Of a stretch of 64,000 bases of DNA, positions 46,392-55,682 are shown piece by piece. Under the pieces are notes generated by a model that saw only the letters and a list, made by a program, of their open reading frames with translations, had not been told where the DNA came from and made no database searches. Made by a program: the position numbers and the translations under genes. The stretch is from Miscanthus floridulus. Its lineage: Eukaryota; Streptophyta; Magnoliopsida; Poales; Poaceae. Each line of letters begins with the position of its first letter. Position 1 is the stretch's first letter. The DNA lies in assembly GCF_019320115.1 (NCBI RefSeq), contig NC_089595.1, forward strand, positions 114,597,162 to 114,661,161, given 5' to 3'.

Positions 46392-47573
46392 AGAAGCTGA
46401 GGAGCTAAGCATGGTTGGAATGCTGGATGCCCGCCTCCCTGCTAAATTTTTGTCTCGTCCGACTACAGCTACTCAGTAGGCAGTAGGCAGATGTTTTGAA
46501 GTTGTGTGATGATAAAAGTTTATGTGTTCAAAGTTTTGTAGCGTGAGTTATCAGTGGGTATAATTTGTTTCAAAACTAGTGTTCACTTTGAGTGTCACTA
46601 AGCATAATTTTGCACATTTCACAATCAATTATCAAAACTTTTAGCCCCCTTGGGGACTCCAGAACACAGGACATACAGATGCCTGCATCTCTACTAATAT
46701 TTGTGTGACGAACGCCGGTGGAGACTTCTTTTTTTACAACTGAGGAACTGAAGAGTTCTCCTTTGTGTGTCGAGATGGACGTGGTCTGTCTGGCTGCTTT
46801 GGACTAGATAGGCGACTTTGGCTATGAAGTTCCCTCTGGAATCCGCTTGCATTTCCTTATCAGATGAAAAGAATGCAGACTTTGAATCCCAAACATTGAG
46901 ATGCAAACGAAAATGATAATCTCCGATTTTCGAAAATCGTTTTGAGTTTTTTTTCCCTGATTTTAGACCTAAACGGAAACGGTAGCGGTAATCGAAAAAA
47001 CAAAAACGATTATGGTAAAAAAATCGAAAAAAGAAAGCGAAAATGATTTTGCCCTCTTTCAATCGTTTTCGAACATTCTCGTATTTAACCGGTAATTTAT
47101 CGTCGGTAATTACTGATTCAAAGGCCTTTAATTAATGAATCCTAATTTATTTATAGACTATACAACGCATTACGATCTGTACACGCAAGCACATAAGGTA
47201 ATTTTTTTTTTGGAAAGGAACCCAACTGCACACATAAGCACATAAGGCAAATATTTTTTTTGGAAAGGAACTATCTATACGGAAGTATTTCATTTGTATA
47301 ACAAGAAGGCAATCAGCCAATCACCCAATCACTTGCTGCACCCGTAACTCTAGCCACGAACGCGAACGGACTCGGGCGGCGTGCACCTGCACCTAAGATG
47401 GTGTGAACTGTGTGCTTTCGCTCGTGATCTTGTCAACTGTGGTTTTATTTATCATTGTCATTAAGTTATATGGATCTTTTCATGTTCTACGGTTTGACGT
47501 GTTTATTGTTTTTGAGGATATCGTTCTCATGGATTCCGATCATTATCGATGTATTTTCCGATTGACTATTTTC
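46392..47573. other. 3' UTR of SPB1-like gene, then AT-rich intergenic DNA
   Basis: About 46392-46650 is probably 3' UTR. From 46910 to 47150 the sequence has AACGGTAATCGAAAA-like and CGGTAATTTATCGTCGGTAA phrases typical of a decayed hAT-type transposon end, without clear TIRs. An ATAAGCACATAAGG(T/C)AA...TTTTTTTGGAAAGGAAC unit is repeated at about 47190 and 47235. No gene seen. Confidence 0.35.
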
Positions 47574-47649
47574 AGGTATCGATATTAGGGATACCTAAAG
47601 TGAGAAAGTTAGCGTCCACGTTGACTTTCCCGAACAGAGCAAGACGTAT

Positions 47650-48080
47650 TAACATGTCTCGCTCGACCCCTTGGGTATGGGCTCCGTCTCGCCCGACCCC
47701 AAGGACATAGTTTCCGTCTCGCCCGACCCCGAGGCTGTGGGGGTCTCGCCCAAGGTGGCGGGCTCCGTCTTGCCCGACCCCGAGGCCGCGGGCTCTGTCT
47801 CGCCCGACCCTTGGATGCGCGCTCCGTGTCGTTCGACCCCCAAGGGTCGCGGGCTCCGTCTCGCTAGACCCCGAGGCCGCGGGCTCCGTCTCGGCCGACC
47901 CTTGGGTGCGTGCTCCGTCTCGTTCGACCCCAAGAGTCGCGGGCTCCGTCTCGTCCGACCTCGAGGCCGCGGGGGTCTCGTCCAAGGCCGCGGGCTTCGT
48001 CTCGTCCGACCCCGAGCTGCGGGCTCTGTCTCGCCCGACCCTTGGGTGCGTGCTCCGTCTCATCCGACCCCGAAGGGTCG
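47650..48080. repeat. Minisatellite in gypsy LTR (GGGCTCCGTCTCGCCCGACC units)
   Basis: About ten degenerate units of 20-45 bp built from GGGCTCCGTCTCGCCCGACC and CCGAGGCCGC, continuing after the Sirevirus at 60187-60240. The open frames of 140-163 aa across it are by-products of the repeat. Confidence 0.75.
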
Positions 48081-48081
48081 C

Positions 48082-48086
48082 GGGCT
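48082..48086 (+). other. Target-site duplication GGGCT (left)
   Basis: GGGCT directly before the 5' LTR; the partner is at 60187-60191. It falls inside the gypsy LTR minisatellite, so the Sirevirus is the younger insertion. Confidence 0.9.
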
Positions 48087-48526
48087 TGAAAGCATCTAGG
48101 CCCCTAGTTGGATTTCGGTGATTAATGTCAATACAAGATTACTATGACTAGCGTGTGTTTTGCAGAGGCAATTAAGTTAGGTCATGGTAATGGAGATCGA
48201 TTGGGCAATCGAGGTTGTCATGCCCCTACGATGGAAATCGTTTCGGTTTTCAGAGGATGGACGACAAGGTTAAGGATAACTAGTTCTAAGTGTCGATTGG
48301 AGTTGGAGAGACACTTAGAGTAGTTTAGGACTTTGTTTTTTCCTTTGGCCGTACTATGAAGGGGGGTATGAACGGGTAGCTTGACCTAGTTGAGTCTAGT
48401 GAGTTAGGTGTGGTGCACACTTGTTAAAACTAGCTCTAGGTAGCTCCTATGAATGCCTAAGATCCTTTGGAGCAAACTTCATTCACATATGTTCGAAAGT
48501 TGAAAGTGAATGGAGGGTCAAACACT

Positions 48527-48900
48527 GACCGGACGCTGGCTCCGGTGCGACCGGACGCTGGCCGCAGGGTCCGGTCAGTTCGTTTGACTGAGGTGGTTAA
48601 GTCTGTTGTGACCGGACGCTGGAGAGTCGTGTGACCGGACGCTGAGAGCTAGCGTCCGGTCGACTCCAGTAAGGGTCCAGACTTGGAAAAGTGTGACCGG
48701 ACGCGTCCGGTCAGTGCGACCGGACCCTGAGGGTTCAGCGTCCGGTCGAGTCCAGTAAGGTTCCAGTAAGGGTTTTATGCGACCGGACGCGTCCGGTCAG
48801 TGCTGACCGGACCCTGCCAGCGTCCGGTCGACTCTTTAAATACTGGTTCGCGGGTAGAACTGACCGGAGCGTCCGGTCATCACGACCGGAGCGTCCGGTC
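48527..48900. promoter_or_regulatory. Palindrome array in Sirevirus U3
   Basis: About 18 half-sites of the type ACCGGACGC or GCGTCCGGT in both orientations. Two are joined as perfect 18-bp palindromes GACCGGACGCGTCCGGTC (48695-48712, 48781-48798). The array ends 41 bp before the TATA box. CpG-rich palindromes at this place are a reported Sirevirus hallmark; a role as transcription-factor or silencing target is inference. Confidence 0.8.
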
Positions 48901-48941
48901 ACCCCGCAGAAGCTCATAACGGATAGTTTTTCAGGCTGCCT

Positions 48942-48949
48942 TATAAATA
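48942..48949 (+). promoter_or_regulatory. Sirevirus LTR TATA box (TATAAATA)
   Basis: TATAAATA just after the palindrome array; the identical copy is at 59456-59463 in the 3' LTR. Confidence 0.7.
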
Positions 48950-49674
48950 GAAGCTCCTCTCGTGAGTGGAGTCACTTTTGCTCATTCCAACAGCTGAGAA
49001 ACACGTCTGTGAGTGCCAAGAAGAGCAAGGTCCTAGTGAGGTGTTTGTGATTTGAGAATCCAAGAGAGTAGCCTCACTAGCAAATCAAGAGTAGCAAAGT
49101 GTGCATCCATCGTCTCATTAGGCTTCGCGTGGTCAAGTGAGAGTTCGTGCTTGTTACTCTTGGTGATCGCCATCACCTAGACGGCTTGGTGGTGATTGGG
49201 AGTTTGGTGTTCACCCGGCGGAGCTTGTGGGTGACCCAACTCAAAGTTGTGAGCGGCTTTGGGTGATTCGCCGCGACGGAGTGTCGAAGAATCAACCCGT
49301 AAAGAGCACTTGATCCTTGCGCGGATCAAGGGGGAGCTACACCCTTGCGCGGGTGCTCCAACGAGGACTAGTGGAGAGTGGCGACTCTTCGATACCTCGG
49401 CAAAACATCGCCGCGTTCCTTTCTCTCCCTATTTACTTTGAGCACTTACTTTGAGTATTTACTTTGAGCAATTCAATACTTGCTTTTCATCCATAGAATT
49501 GCTTGCTAGAGTAAGGTTGAAATATAGGTTGTGAGTTCGTTGTGCATTAGTTTGATAGAAACACTTTTCTAGGCACAAGGGGTTAATTGGGCCATCCGTA
49601 GGATTTGTTTATTGCAAGAGAATTTCGAATTAGCCCAATTCACCCCCCCTCTTGGGCATCTTGATCCTTTCAAT

Positions 49675-49686
49675 TGGTATCAGAGC
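49675..49686 (+). other. Primer-binding site, initiator tRNA-Met
   Basis: TGGTATCAGAGC, two bases after the 5' LTR, perfect match to the standard plant Copia primer site. Confidence 0.95.
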
Positions 49687-49725
49687 CTCGTGCTCACGTT
49701 TTTAAGCTTAATCGCTTAGAGCAAG

Positions 49726-52700
49726 ATGTCTCACGGGGATGGTCCTCCTCCTATCTTTGAGGGAGATGATTTTCCATATTGGAAAATCCGCATGGAGGCA
49801 TACTTAGAAGCTCTAGATGTTGGAATTCTTAGAGCCGCCTCCCAAGGGTTCCCCGCACCTAGGAATGCCGCCCAACTTCAAGGCGATGAAGTAAATTATG
49901 AAAAATGGAATGCAAAGGCTCGCAACACCATTTTTAGAGGCCTTTGCAAAGAGGTGTTCAATCGTGTAAGGAACCACAAAGACGCCCATGCTCTATGGTC
50001 GGACGTTTGTGCGCTCCATGAGGGAACCAAGAGTGAGCGTGAGGAACGCTATCATCTTGTGATTAAAAAGCTAAATTCTTTTGAGATGTTTCCCAAAGAA
50101 AGTGCTAATGAGATGTATTCTCGACTAAATGTTCTTGTAGAGGAAGTCAATGGGCTTGGACTTACTCAAATGTCACCATCCGACGTTGTGAGAAGAATCT
50201 TGAGTGTCCTCCCCATTGACAAATATGGGCACATTGTGACCGTGCTACATCAAGGTGATCTTTCCACCGCTACACCGACACAAATCTTGGGAAAGATCAA
50301 TGCTCATGAGATGTACATGCACATCACACCACAAGACGGCTCATCCTCTACAAAGAAGAAAGAGAAGGACTTAGCATTCAAAGCTAGCCAAGACAAGGGC
50401 AAAGCAAAACTTGAGTATGAGAGCTCAAGTGATGAAGATGATGAAGAAAGTCTTGCCCTCATGGTGAAGAAGACCACCAAGATGCTAAAAAGGCTAAATA
50501 AGAGTGGCATCAAGTTTGATGGCAAGAAGAAGAAGTTCTTCACAAGCTCAAGAAGAAAGCCAATCTCCGAGATGGATTGCTACAATTGTGGCGAACTTGG
50601 CCATCTAGCTCATCAATGCACAAAGCCCAAGAAAGACAAGTTCAAGAACAAGGGCAAGAAAGATGATTCAAGTGATGAAGATGAAAAGAAGAAGAACAAG
50701 CCATACAAGAAGAGAGATGGCAAAAAGAGGGACTTCTACAAGAAGAAGAAGAGTGGCAAGGCCTACATTGTCGGTGATTGGCTCACGGACATTGATTCAT
50801 CAAGTGGATCATCCGATGATGAGAGTGACGATGAAAAGGTGGCCGCCATTGCTATTGATCTTGCATCTTCACCACCACCATCGCCATCATCCTCTACACA
50901 CCTATGCCTTATGGCCAAAGGTGAACGCAAGGTGAACTACAAGACCGGTGGAAGTCATTGGGTTATTGATAGTGGTTGCACTCAACATATGACCGGTGAT
51001 CCTCGTATGTTCACCTCACTAGATGAAAAGGTAGATGGACAAGAGAAAATAACATTTGGAGATAATTCAAAGGGCAAGGTTAAAGGATTGGGCAAAGTGG
51101 CAATATCAAATGATCATTCCATTTCCAATGTACTCTATGTTGCTTCATTGAGCTTCAACTTGCTATCCGTTGGGCAATTGTGTGATCTTGGATTTCAATG
51201 CTTATTCACCGAAAAGGAGGTTGTTGTATCCAAAGTAGATGACAATCAAGTGATATTCAATGGATTTAGATACAACAACTTATATCTAGTTGACTTCACC
51301 TCCGAAGATGCAAACTTGAAAACTTGCCTATTCACCAAAACAACACTTGGGTGGCTATGGCATAGAAGACTTGCTCATGTTGGGATGAGCTCACTCAAGA
51401 AGCTTATGAAGAATGATTTGGTAAGAGGATTGAAGGATGTGAAGTTTGAGAAGGACAAGCTTTGTAGTGCATGTCAAGCCGGCAAGCAAGTTGCAAACAC
51501 TCATCCAACCAAAGCTTTCATGTCAACCACAAGAGTGCTAGAACTCCTACACATGGATTTATTTGGACCAACAACATACAAGAGTTTGGGAGGAAATCTC
51601 TATTGTCTTGTGATTGTGGATGACTATTCAAGATATACATGGGTGTTCTTCCTTCATGACAAATCCGAAGTTGCATCTTGTTTCAAGAAGTTTGCCAAGA
51701 GAGCTCAAAATGAATTTGAAGTGAAGCTCAAGAAGATAAGGAGTGACAACGGCAAAGAGTTTGACAACACAAACATAGAAGCTTATTGTGATGAAGTTGG
51801 AATCAAACATGAAGTCTCCGCAACCTATACTCCTCAACAAAATGGTGTAGTTGAGAGGAAGAACCGGACTTTGATCACTCTTGCAAGAACAATGCTAGAT
51901 GAGTACAACACTCCCGAAGCTCTATGGGCGGAAGCAATCAACACCGCATGTTATGCATCCAACCGCCTATTTCTTCAAAAGTTCCTTGTCAAGACACCAT
52001 ATGAGTTGCTCAATGGGAAGAAGCCGGACGTTTCCTTCTTTAGGGTGTTTGGTTGCAAGTGCTACATCTACAAGAAGCGGCAACACCTAGGGAAGTTTCA
52101 AAGGCGTTGTGATATAGGTTTTCTTGTTGGTTACTCATTGAAGTCCAAAGCATATAGAGTATTTAATCATGCCACCGGCTTGGTTGAAGAAACATATGAT
52201 GTGGAATTTGATGAATCTAACGGCTCCCAAGGAGCACATGAGAATCTTGATGATGTAGGTGATGAACCATTGAGGGAGGCTATGAAGAACATTCCGGTGG
52301 GAGACATCAAGCCAAAAGATGATGAAGATGATGTACAAGTCATTAACCAACCTTCTTCATCAAATGTACCACAAGATGGTGAAAAAGTTGGGAGAGTAGA
52401 AAATGAAGATACTCATATCTCCCATGAGCAAATGGTGGTACAAGCACAAGATGTTGATGCTCCACAACCTCCTCCTCAAGTGGTCAATAGAAGAAATACA
52501 CCTCTCCTACAAGATCATCCACAAGATCTCATCATAGGGAGTCCAACAAAGGGGGTGATGACTCGATCTCAAAAACTTACTTCATTTATTGCTCATCACT
52601 CTTTTGTCTCTTGCTATGAGCCTACCAAGGTAGAAGATGCTCTTAAAGATCCGGATTGGATAAATGCCATGCATGAAGAGTTGAACAACTTCACTCGCAA

Positions 52701-54159
52701 TGAAGTTTGGAATCTTGAAGAACGACCAAAAGATGCAAGAGTCATTGGAACGAAGTGGGTGTTCCGCAACAAGCAAGATGATCAAGGTGTTGTTGTGAGG
52801 AACAAGGCAAGACTAGTAGCAAAGGGGTTCTCTCAAGTTGAAGGTTTAGATTTTGGAGAAACCTTTGCACCGGTTGCAAGATTAGAAGCCATCCGTATCC
52901 TTCTTGCATATGCATCACATCATGAAATGAAACTATATCAAATGGATGTGAAAAGTGCATTCTTAAATGGCTTTATTAATGAACTAGTCTATGTTGATCA
53001 ACCTCCCGGGTTTGAAGACCCTAGATATCCTAATCATGTTTATAGGTTGTCCAAGGCACTATATGGGCTTAAGCAAGCCCCAAGAGCTTGGTATGAGCGC
53101 CTTCGGGACTTCCTCATTGAGAAGGGCTTCACCATTGGGAAGGTCGACACCACACTATTCACCAAGAAGCTTGATGGGCATATCTTCATTTGTCAAGTAT
53201 ATGTTGATGATATCATCTTTGGATCATCAAATGAAGACTCATGCAAAGAATTTGGTGAATTGATGTCTAAGGAGTTCGAGATGTCAATGATTGGTGAGCT
53301 TACATTCTTTCTTGGTTTTCAAGTCAAGCAAATGAAGGAAGGCATCTTCATCTCTCAAGAGAAATACACAAAAGATCTTCTCAAGAGATTCAAGATGGAT
53401 GAATGTAAGCCAATCAAGACCCCAATGCCTACCAATGGACATCTCGACCTAGATGAGGGAGGTAACTCGGTTGATCAAACTCTCTACCGTTCTATGATTG
53501 GTAGCTTGTTATATTTAACCGCATCTAGGCCCGACATCATGTTTAGTGTGTGTATGTGTGCTAGATTTCAAGCAAGTCCTAAGGAAACACATTTAATTGC
53601 CGTAAAAAGAATCCTTAGGTATCTTAAGCACACACCAAGCATTGGCCTTTGGTATCCCAAAGGAGCTTTATTCGAATTAATTGGCTATTCCGATTCGGAT
53701 TACGCCGGATGCAAAGTTGATAGAAAGAGCACATCCGGAGGGTGCCATTTGCTTGGTAGATCACTTGTGTCTTGGTCCTCCAAGAAACAAAATAGTGTGG
53801 CTTTGTCCACCGCCGAAGCGGAATACATTGCCGCGGGTGCTTGTTGTGCACAAATTTTATACATGAAACAAACTTTACTAGACTATGGAGTAGTTCTAGA
53901 GAAAGTACCTCTTTTGTGCGACAATGAAAGTGCGGTAAAACTTGCAAATAATCCGGTTCAACACTCTCGCACCAAGCATATAGATATCCGCCATCACTTT
54001 CTAAGAGATCATGTAGCCAAAAATGATATATCACTAGAAGGTGTAAGATCCGAAGATCAATTAGCGGATATCTTCACTAAACCGCTAGATGAAGCTACAT
54101 TTTGTAGATTGCGGAACGAGCTCAATGTACTTGATTTTAGTAACTTCACAAAAAATTGA
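49726..54159 (+). CDS. Sirevirus gag-pol polyprotein, 1477 aa, intact
   Basis: Encodes capsid, protease, integrase and reverse transcriptase/RNase H as one chain. Gag spans about 1-230, followed by a K/D/E-rich hinge. CCHC knuckle [14 protein letters not shown] starts at 285. Protease D-S-G at 415-417. GAG-pre-integrase near 540 with H-R-R-L-A-H and C-S-A-C. Integrase D611, D674 and E710, that is the D-D-35-E spacing. Reverse transcriptase has K-S-A-F-L-N-G and Y-V-D-D at 1159-1162; RNase H has Y-S-D-S-D-Y-A-G and S-T-A-E-A-E-Y. No stop or frameshift. The ATG follows the primer site by 40 bp and is the first in good context (AAGATGTCT). Gag and pol share one frame, so their ratio must be set by processing or another mechanism. 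Confidence 0.95.
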   Translation: MSHGDGPPPIFEGDDFPYWKIRMEAYLEALDVGILRAASQGFPAPRNAAQLQGDEVNYEKWNAKARNTIFRGLCKEVFNRVRNHKDAHALWSDVCALHEGTKSEREERYHLVIKKLNSFEMFPKESANEMYSRLNVLVEEVNGLGLTQMSPSDVVRRILSVLPIDKYGHIVTVLHQGDLSTATPTQILGKINAHEMYMHITPQDGSSSTKKKEKDLAFKASQDKGKAKLEYESSSDEDDEESLALMVKKTTKMLKRLNKSGIKFDGKKKKFFTSSRRKPISEMDCYNCGELGHLAHQCTKPKKDKFKNKGKKDDSSDEDEKKKNKPYKKRDGKKRDFYKKKKSGKAYIVGDWLTDIDSSSGSSDDESDDEKVAAIAIDLASSPPPSPSSSTHLCLMAKGERKVNYKTGGSHWVIDSGCTQHMTGDPRMFTSLDEKVDGQEKITFGDNSKGKVKGLGKVAISNDHSISNVLYVASLSFNLLSVGQLCDLGFQCLFTEKEVVVSKVDDNQVIFNGFRYNNLYLVDFTSEDANLKTCLFTKTTLGWLWHRRLAHVGMSSLKKLMKNDLVRGLKDVKFEKDKLCSACQAGKQVANTHPTKAFMSTTRVLELLHMDLFGPTTYKSLGGNLYCLVIVDDYSRYTWVFFLHDKSEVASCFKKFAKRAQNEFEVKLKKIRSDNGKEFDNTNIEAYCDEVGIKHEVSATYTPQQNGVVERKNRTLITLARTMLDEYNTPEALWAEAINTACYASNRLFLQKFLVKTPYELLNGKKPDVSFFRVFGCKCYIYKKRQHLGKFQRRCDIGFLVGYSLKSKAYRVFNHATGLVEETYDVEFDESNGSQGAHENLDDVGDEPLREAMKNIPVGDIKPKDDEDDVQVINQPSSSNVPQDGEKVGRVENEDTHISHEQMVVQAQDVDAPQPPPQVVNRRNTPLLQDHPQDLIIGSPTKGVMTRSQKLTSFIAHHSFVSCYEPTKVEDALKDPDWINAMHEELNNFTRNEVWNLEERPKDARVIGTKWVFRNKQDDQGVVVRNKARLVAKGFSQVEGLDFGETFAPVARLEAIRILLAYASHHEMKLYQMDVKSAFLNGFINELVYVDQPPGFEDPRYPNHVYRLSKALYGLKQAPRAWYERLRDFLIEKGFTIGKVDTTLFTKKLDGHIFICQVYVDDIIFGSSNEDSCKEFGELMSKEFEMSMIGELTFFLGFQVKQMKEGIFISQEKYTKDLLKRFKMDECKPIKTPMPTNGHLDLDEGGNSVDQTLYRSMIGSLLYLTASRPDIMFSVCMCARFQASPKETHLIAVKRILRYLKHTPSIGLWYPKGALFELIGYSDSDYAGCKVDRKSTSGGCHLLGRSLVSWSSKKQNSVALSTAEAEYIAAGACCAQILYMKQTLLDYGVVLEKVPLLCDNESAVKLANNPVQHSRTKHIDIRHHFLRDHVAKNDISLEGVRSEDQLADIFTKPLDEATFCRLRNELNVLDFSNFTKN

Positions 54160-54224
54160 GCTTGTGTTGTCCCTTGCATTCATTGTAAAATACAACATGT
54201 TTAATTTGTGGCAAAGCATATAGG

Positions 54225-54300
54225 GCTTGTCTAACATGGTTAAGATAACCGCCGAAAAGCGTGTGAAGAAGCTTAACCTTGGATCAAACTTGACAAGCAA
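54225..54300 (+). promoter_or_regulatory. Conserved non-coding block after pol
   Basis: TAACATGGTTAAGATAACCG ... AAGCTTAACCTTGGATCAAAC here corresponds to CAACATGGTCAAGATAACCC ... AAGCTTGTCCTTGGATCAAAC at about 20724-20785 in the old Sirevirus. No frame is shared, so conservation suggests an RNA or DNA role. Confidence 0.5.
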
Positions 54301-54546
54301 CTAGATTTACTTACAAGCATTACATATGCATGAATGTTGTTTTGTCGTTTTGTTCCATTTGCCCTCTTGTTGCCTACTTTCTTAAAAAGAATTATAGCCT
54401 AAGGCAAAATATTTTGAAAAATATGAGGGTTTGAGAGAGGTCACTCACATCAGTCCCAATTGGTGTTTATTTGGATCTTATTCGAGTTGGGACTTGATTG
54501 GGAACAGGTAGCGCGAAGGTATGTTGAAGGATTGCTGAAAAAGGTG

Positions 54547-54830
54547 CACCGGACGCTGCACCGGACGCTTCTGTCCAGCGTCCGGTCAGTTCACAGGAGG
54601 TGAACTGCTGTTGAAGGAGTGACCGGACGCTGCGTCTGTGCGTCCGGTCAGAAAGGGCTCAGCGTCCGGTCGATCGGAGGATGACAAAGTTGTACTGACC
54701 GGACCCTGCCAGCGTCCGGTCAAGGACCACCGGACGCGTCCGGTCGCGATTCCAGAGGATTTGGACCTCTCTGGAATCGACCGGACGCTGGGTGGTAGCG
54801 TCCGGTCGCTACCACCGGAGCGTCCGGTCA
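54547..54830. promoter_or_regulatory. Internal palindrome array upstream of ORF3, U3-like
   Basis: About 14 CCGGAC/GTCCGG half-sites, the same motif as in the LTR U3, including a 16-bp palindrome ACCGGACGCGTCCGGT (54729-54744). A 26-bp stretch starting TGACCGGACCCTGCC is identical to LTR text near 48803. A T/A-rich GATTATATTAAC (54891-54902) follows at a distance like that of the LTR TATA box. Candidate internal promoter for ORF3 (inference). Confidence 0.6.
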
Positions 54831-54902
54831 GTGGATCCCGCGCGACTTCAAGCCTCTTTTCCCGTTTCCTTCTCTGTCACGTTCTTGGGGGATTATATTA
54901 AC

Positions 54903-55682
54903 GGGCCTTCAAGTCTTTCTCCTCTGACCTAACCAGCGCCGCCACCTCCTCGCGCCCTATCACGCGCACGCGCCGCCGCTGCCTCGCCAAGTCGCCGCCG
55001 TACCTCGCGCCCGCGCAGCCGTGCCCTAGCCCGAGCCACCGTCGCAGCCTTGCCGCGCCACGCCTGCCCAGCCGCGCGCCACCACGCCGTGCCCTAGCCA
55101 CGCGCCGCCGCAGCCCAGCCGCGCGCTACCGAGCCCCGCGCCAGCTCATCTCGGAGCACCGCCCGCGCCACCTCGCCTGCTCAGCTCCTCGCCGGTTTCC
55201 TCTCGACCAACCTCGCCGGTCACCTCGCTGCCCAATCGTTGCCCAGGGCTATCCTCCCATTTGATTGGTATGGCAATCTTTGTATTTCAATCTTGATCTC
55301 AAATTGTGATCTCGATCAATTCTAAATACATTGATTCCCCATTGCATTCAGGGCGTTTGACCTAACCCTAGCCGGTTCTGAGATCCCCCGCGTGACAACT
55401 TACCTCTTCTCGGTTCGCGGTTCGTCAGGTAGAAAGCCATACGATTCAATTTCGCATCTACATTGCTTTCTCTATTAGGATTTCGCAACTATTAGATATA
55501 TGGTATTTATTTGTATATCCATCTATTCTATCGTGCAGCGAGTCGGTTCCGTTGTGTTTCGTCTGGCAGTTGGCAGTAAACTCGGAGCCAAGCTCGCGAG
55601 TAAGGATCGAGGCCAAGCCTCGAAAGCAGCAGTATTGACAGTTGATCTTCATCAGCGGCAGTTCACCATCTTGTCAGCTCAG
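54903..55682 (+). other. GC-rich leader and candidate 5' UTR intron of ORF3
   Basis: 54935-55215 is strongly C/G-rich (CGCC, GCCGCG repeats), unlike the rest of the element and similar to grass first exons. TTGATTG|GTATGG at 55267/55268 and CGTGCAG|CGAG at 55538/55539 make a plausible 271-bp intron; a second donor CAG|GTAGAA is at 55429. After the acceptor no ATG occurs before the one at 55683. Looks like a leader captured from a host gene, but this is not shown. Confidence 0.4.

Larger units (their letters stand above)
48087..49672 (+). repeat. 5' LTR of the young Sirevirus
   Basis: 1586 bp, TGAAAGCATC...GATCCTTTCA. U3 holds an array of CCGGAC/GTCCGG half-sites (48527-48900), followed by a TATA box and a leader. 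A TTTACTTTGAG(C/T)A unit is repeated three times near 49434-49468. Confidence 0.95.

Noticed and set aside
46099..46412. Antisense frames over the SPB1 C-terminus
   Set aside because: Leu/Ser/Pro-rich mirror images of the K/G-rich coding strand; no start context or domain.
47650..48080. Regular short repeats considered as a CRISPR-like array
   Set aside because: Eukaryotic LTR minisatellite with degenerate units and no unique spacers.
47572..48099. 142- to 163-aa frames with repeated S-P-D-P or D-E-T motifs
   Set aside because: Translated minisatellite of the gypsy LTR on both strands, not a repeat protein.
55500..55682. Start of ORF3 at the ATG at 55500
   Set aside because: This ATG lies inside the likely 5' UTR intron and in a poor context; the ATG at 55683 fits better.
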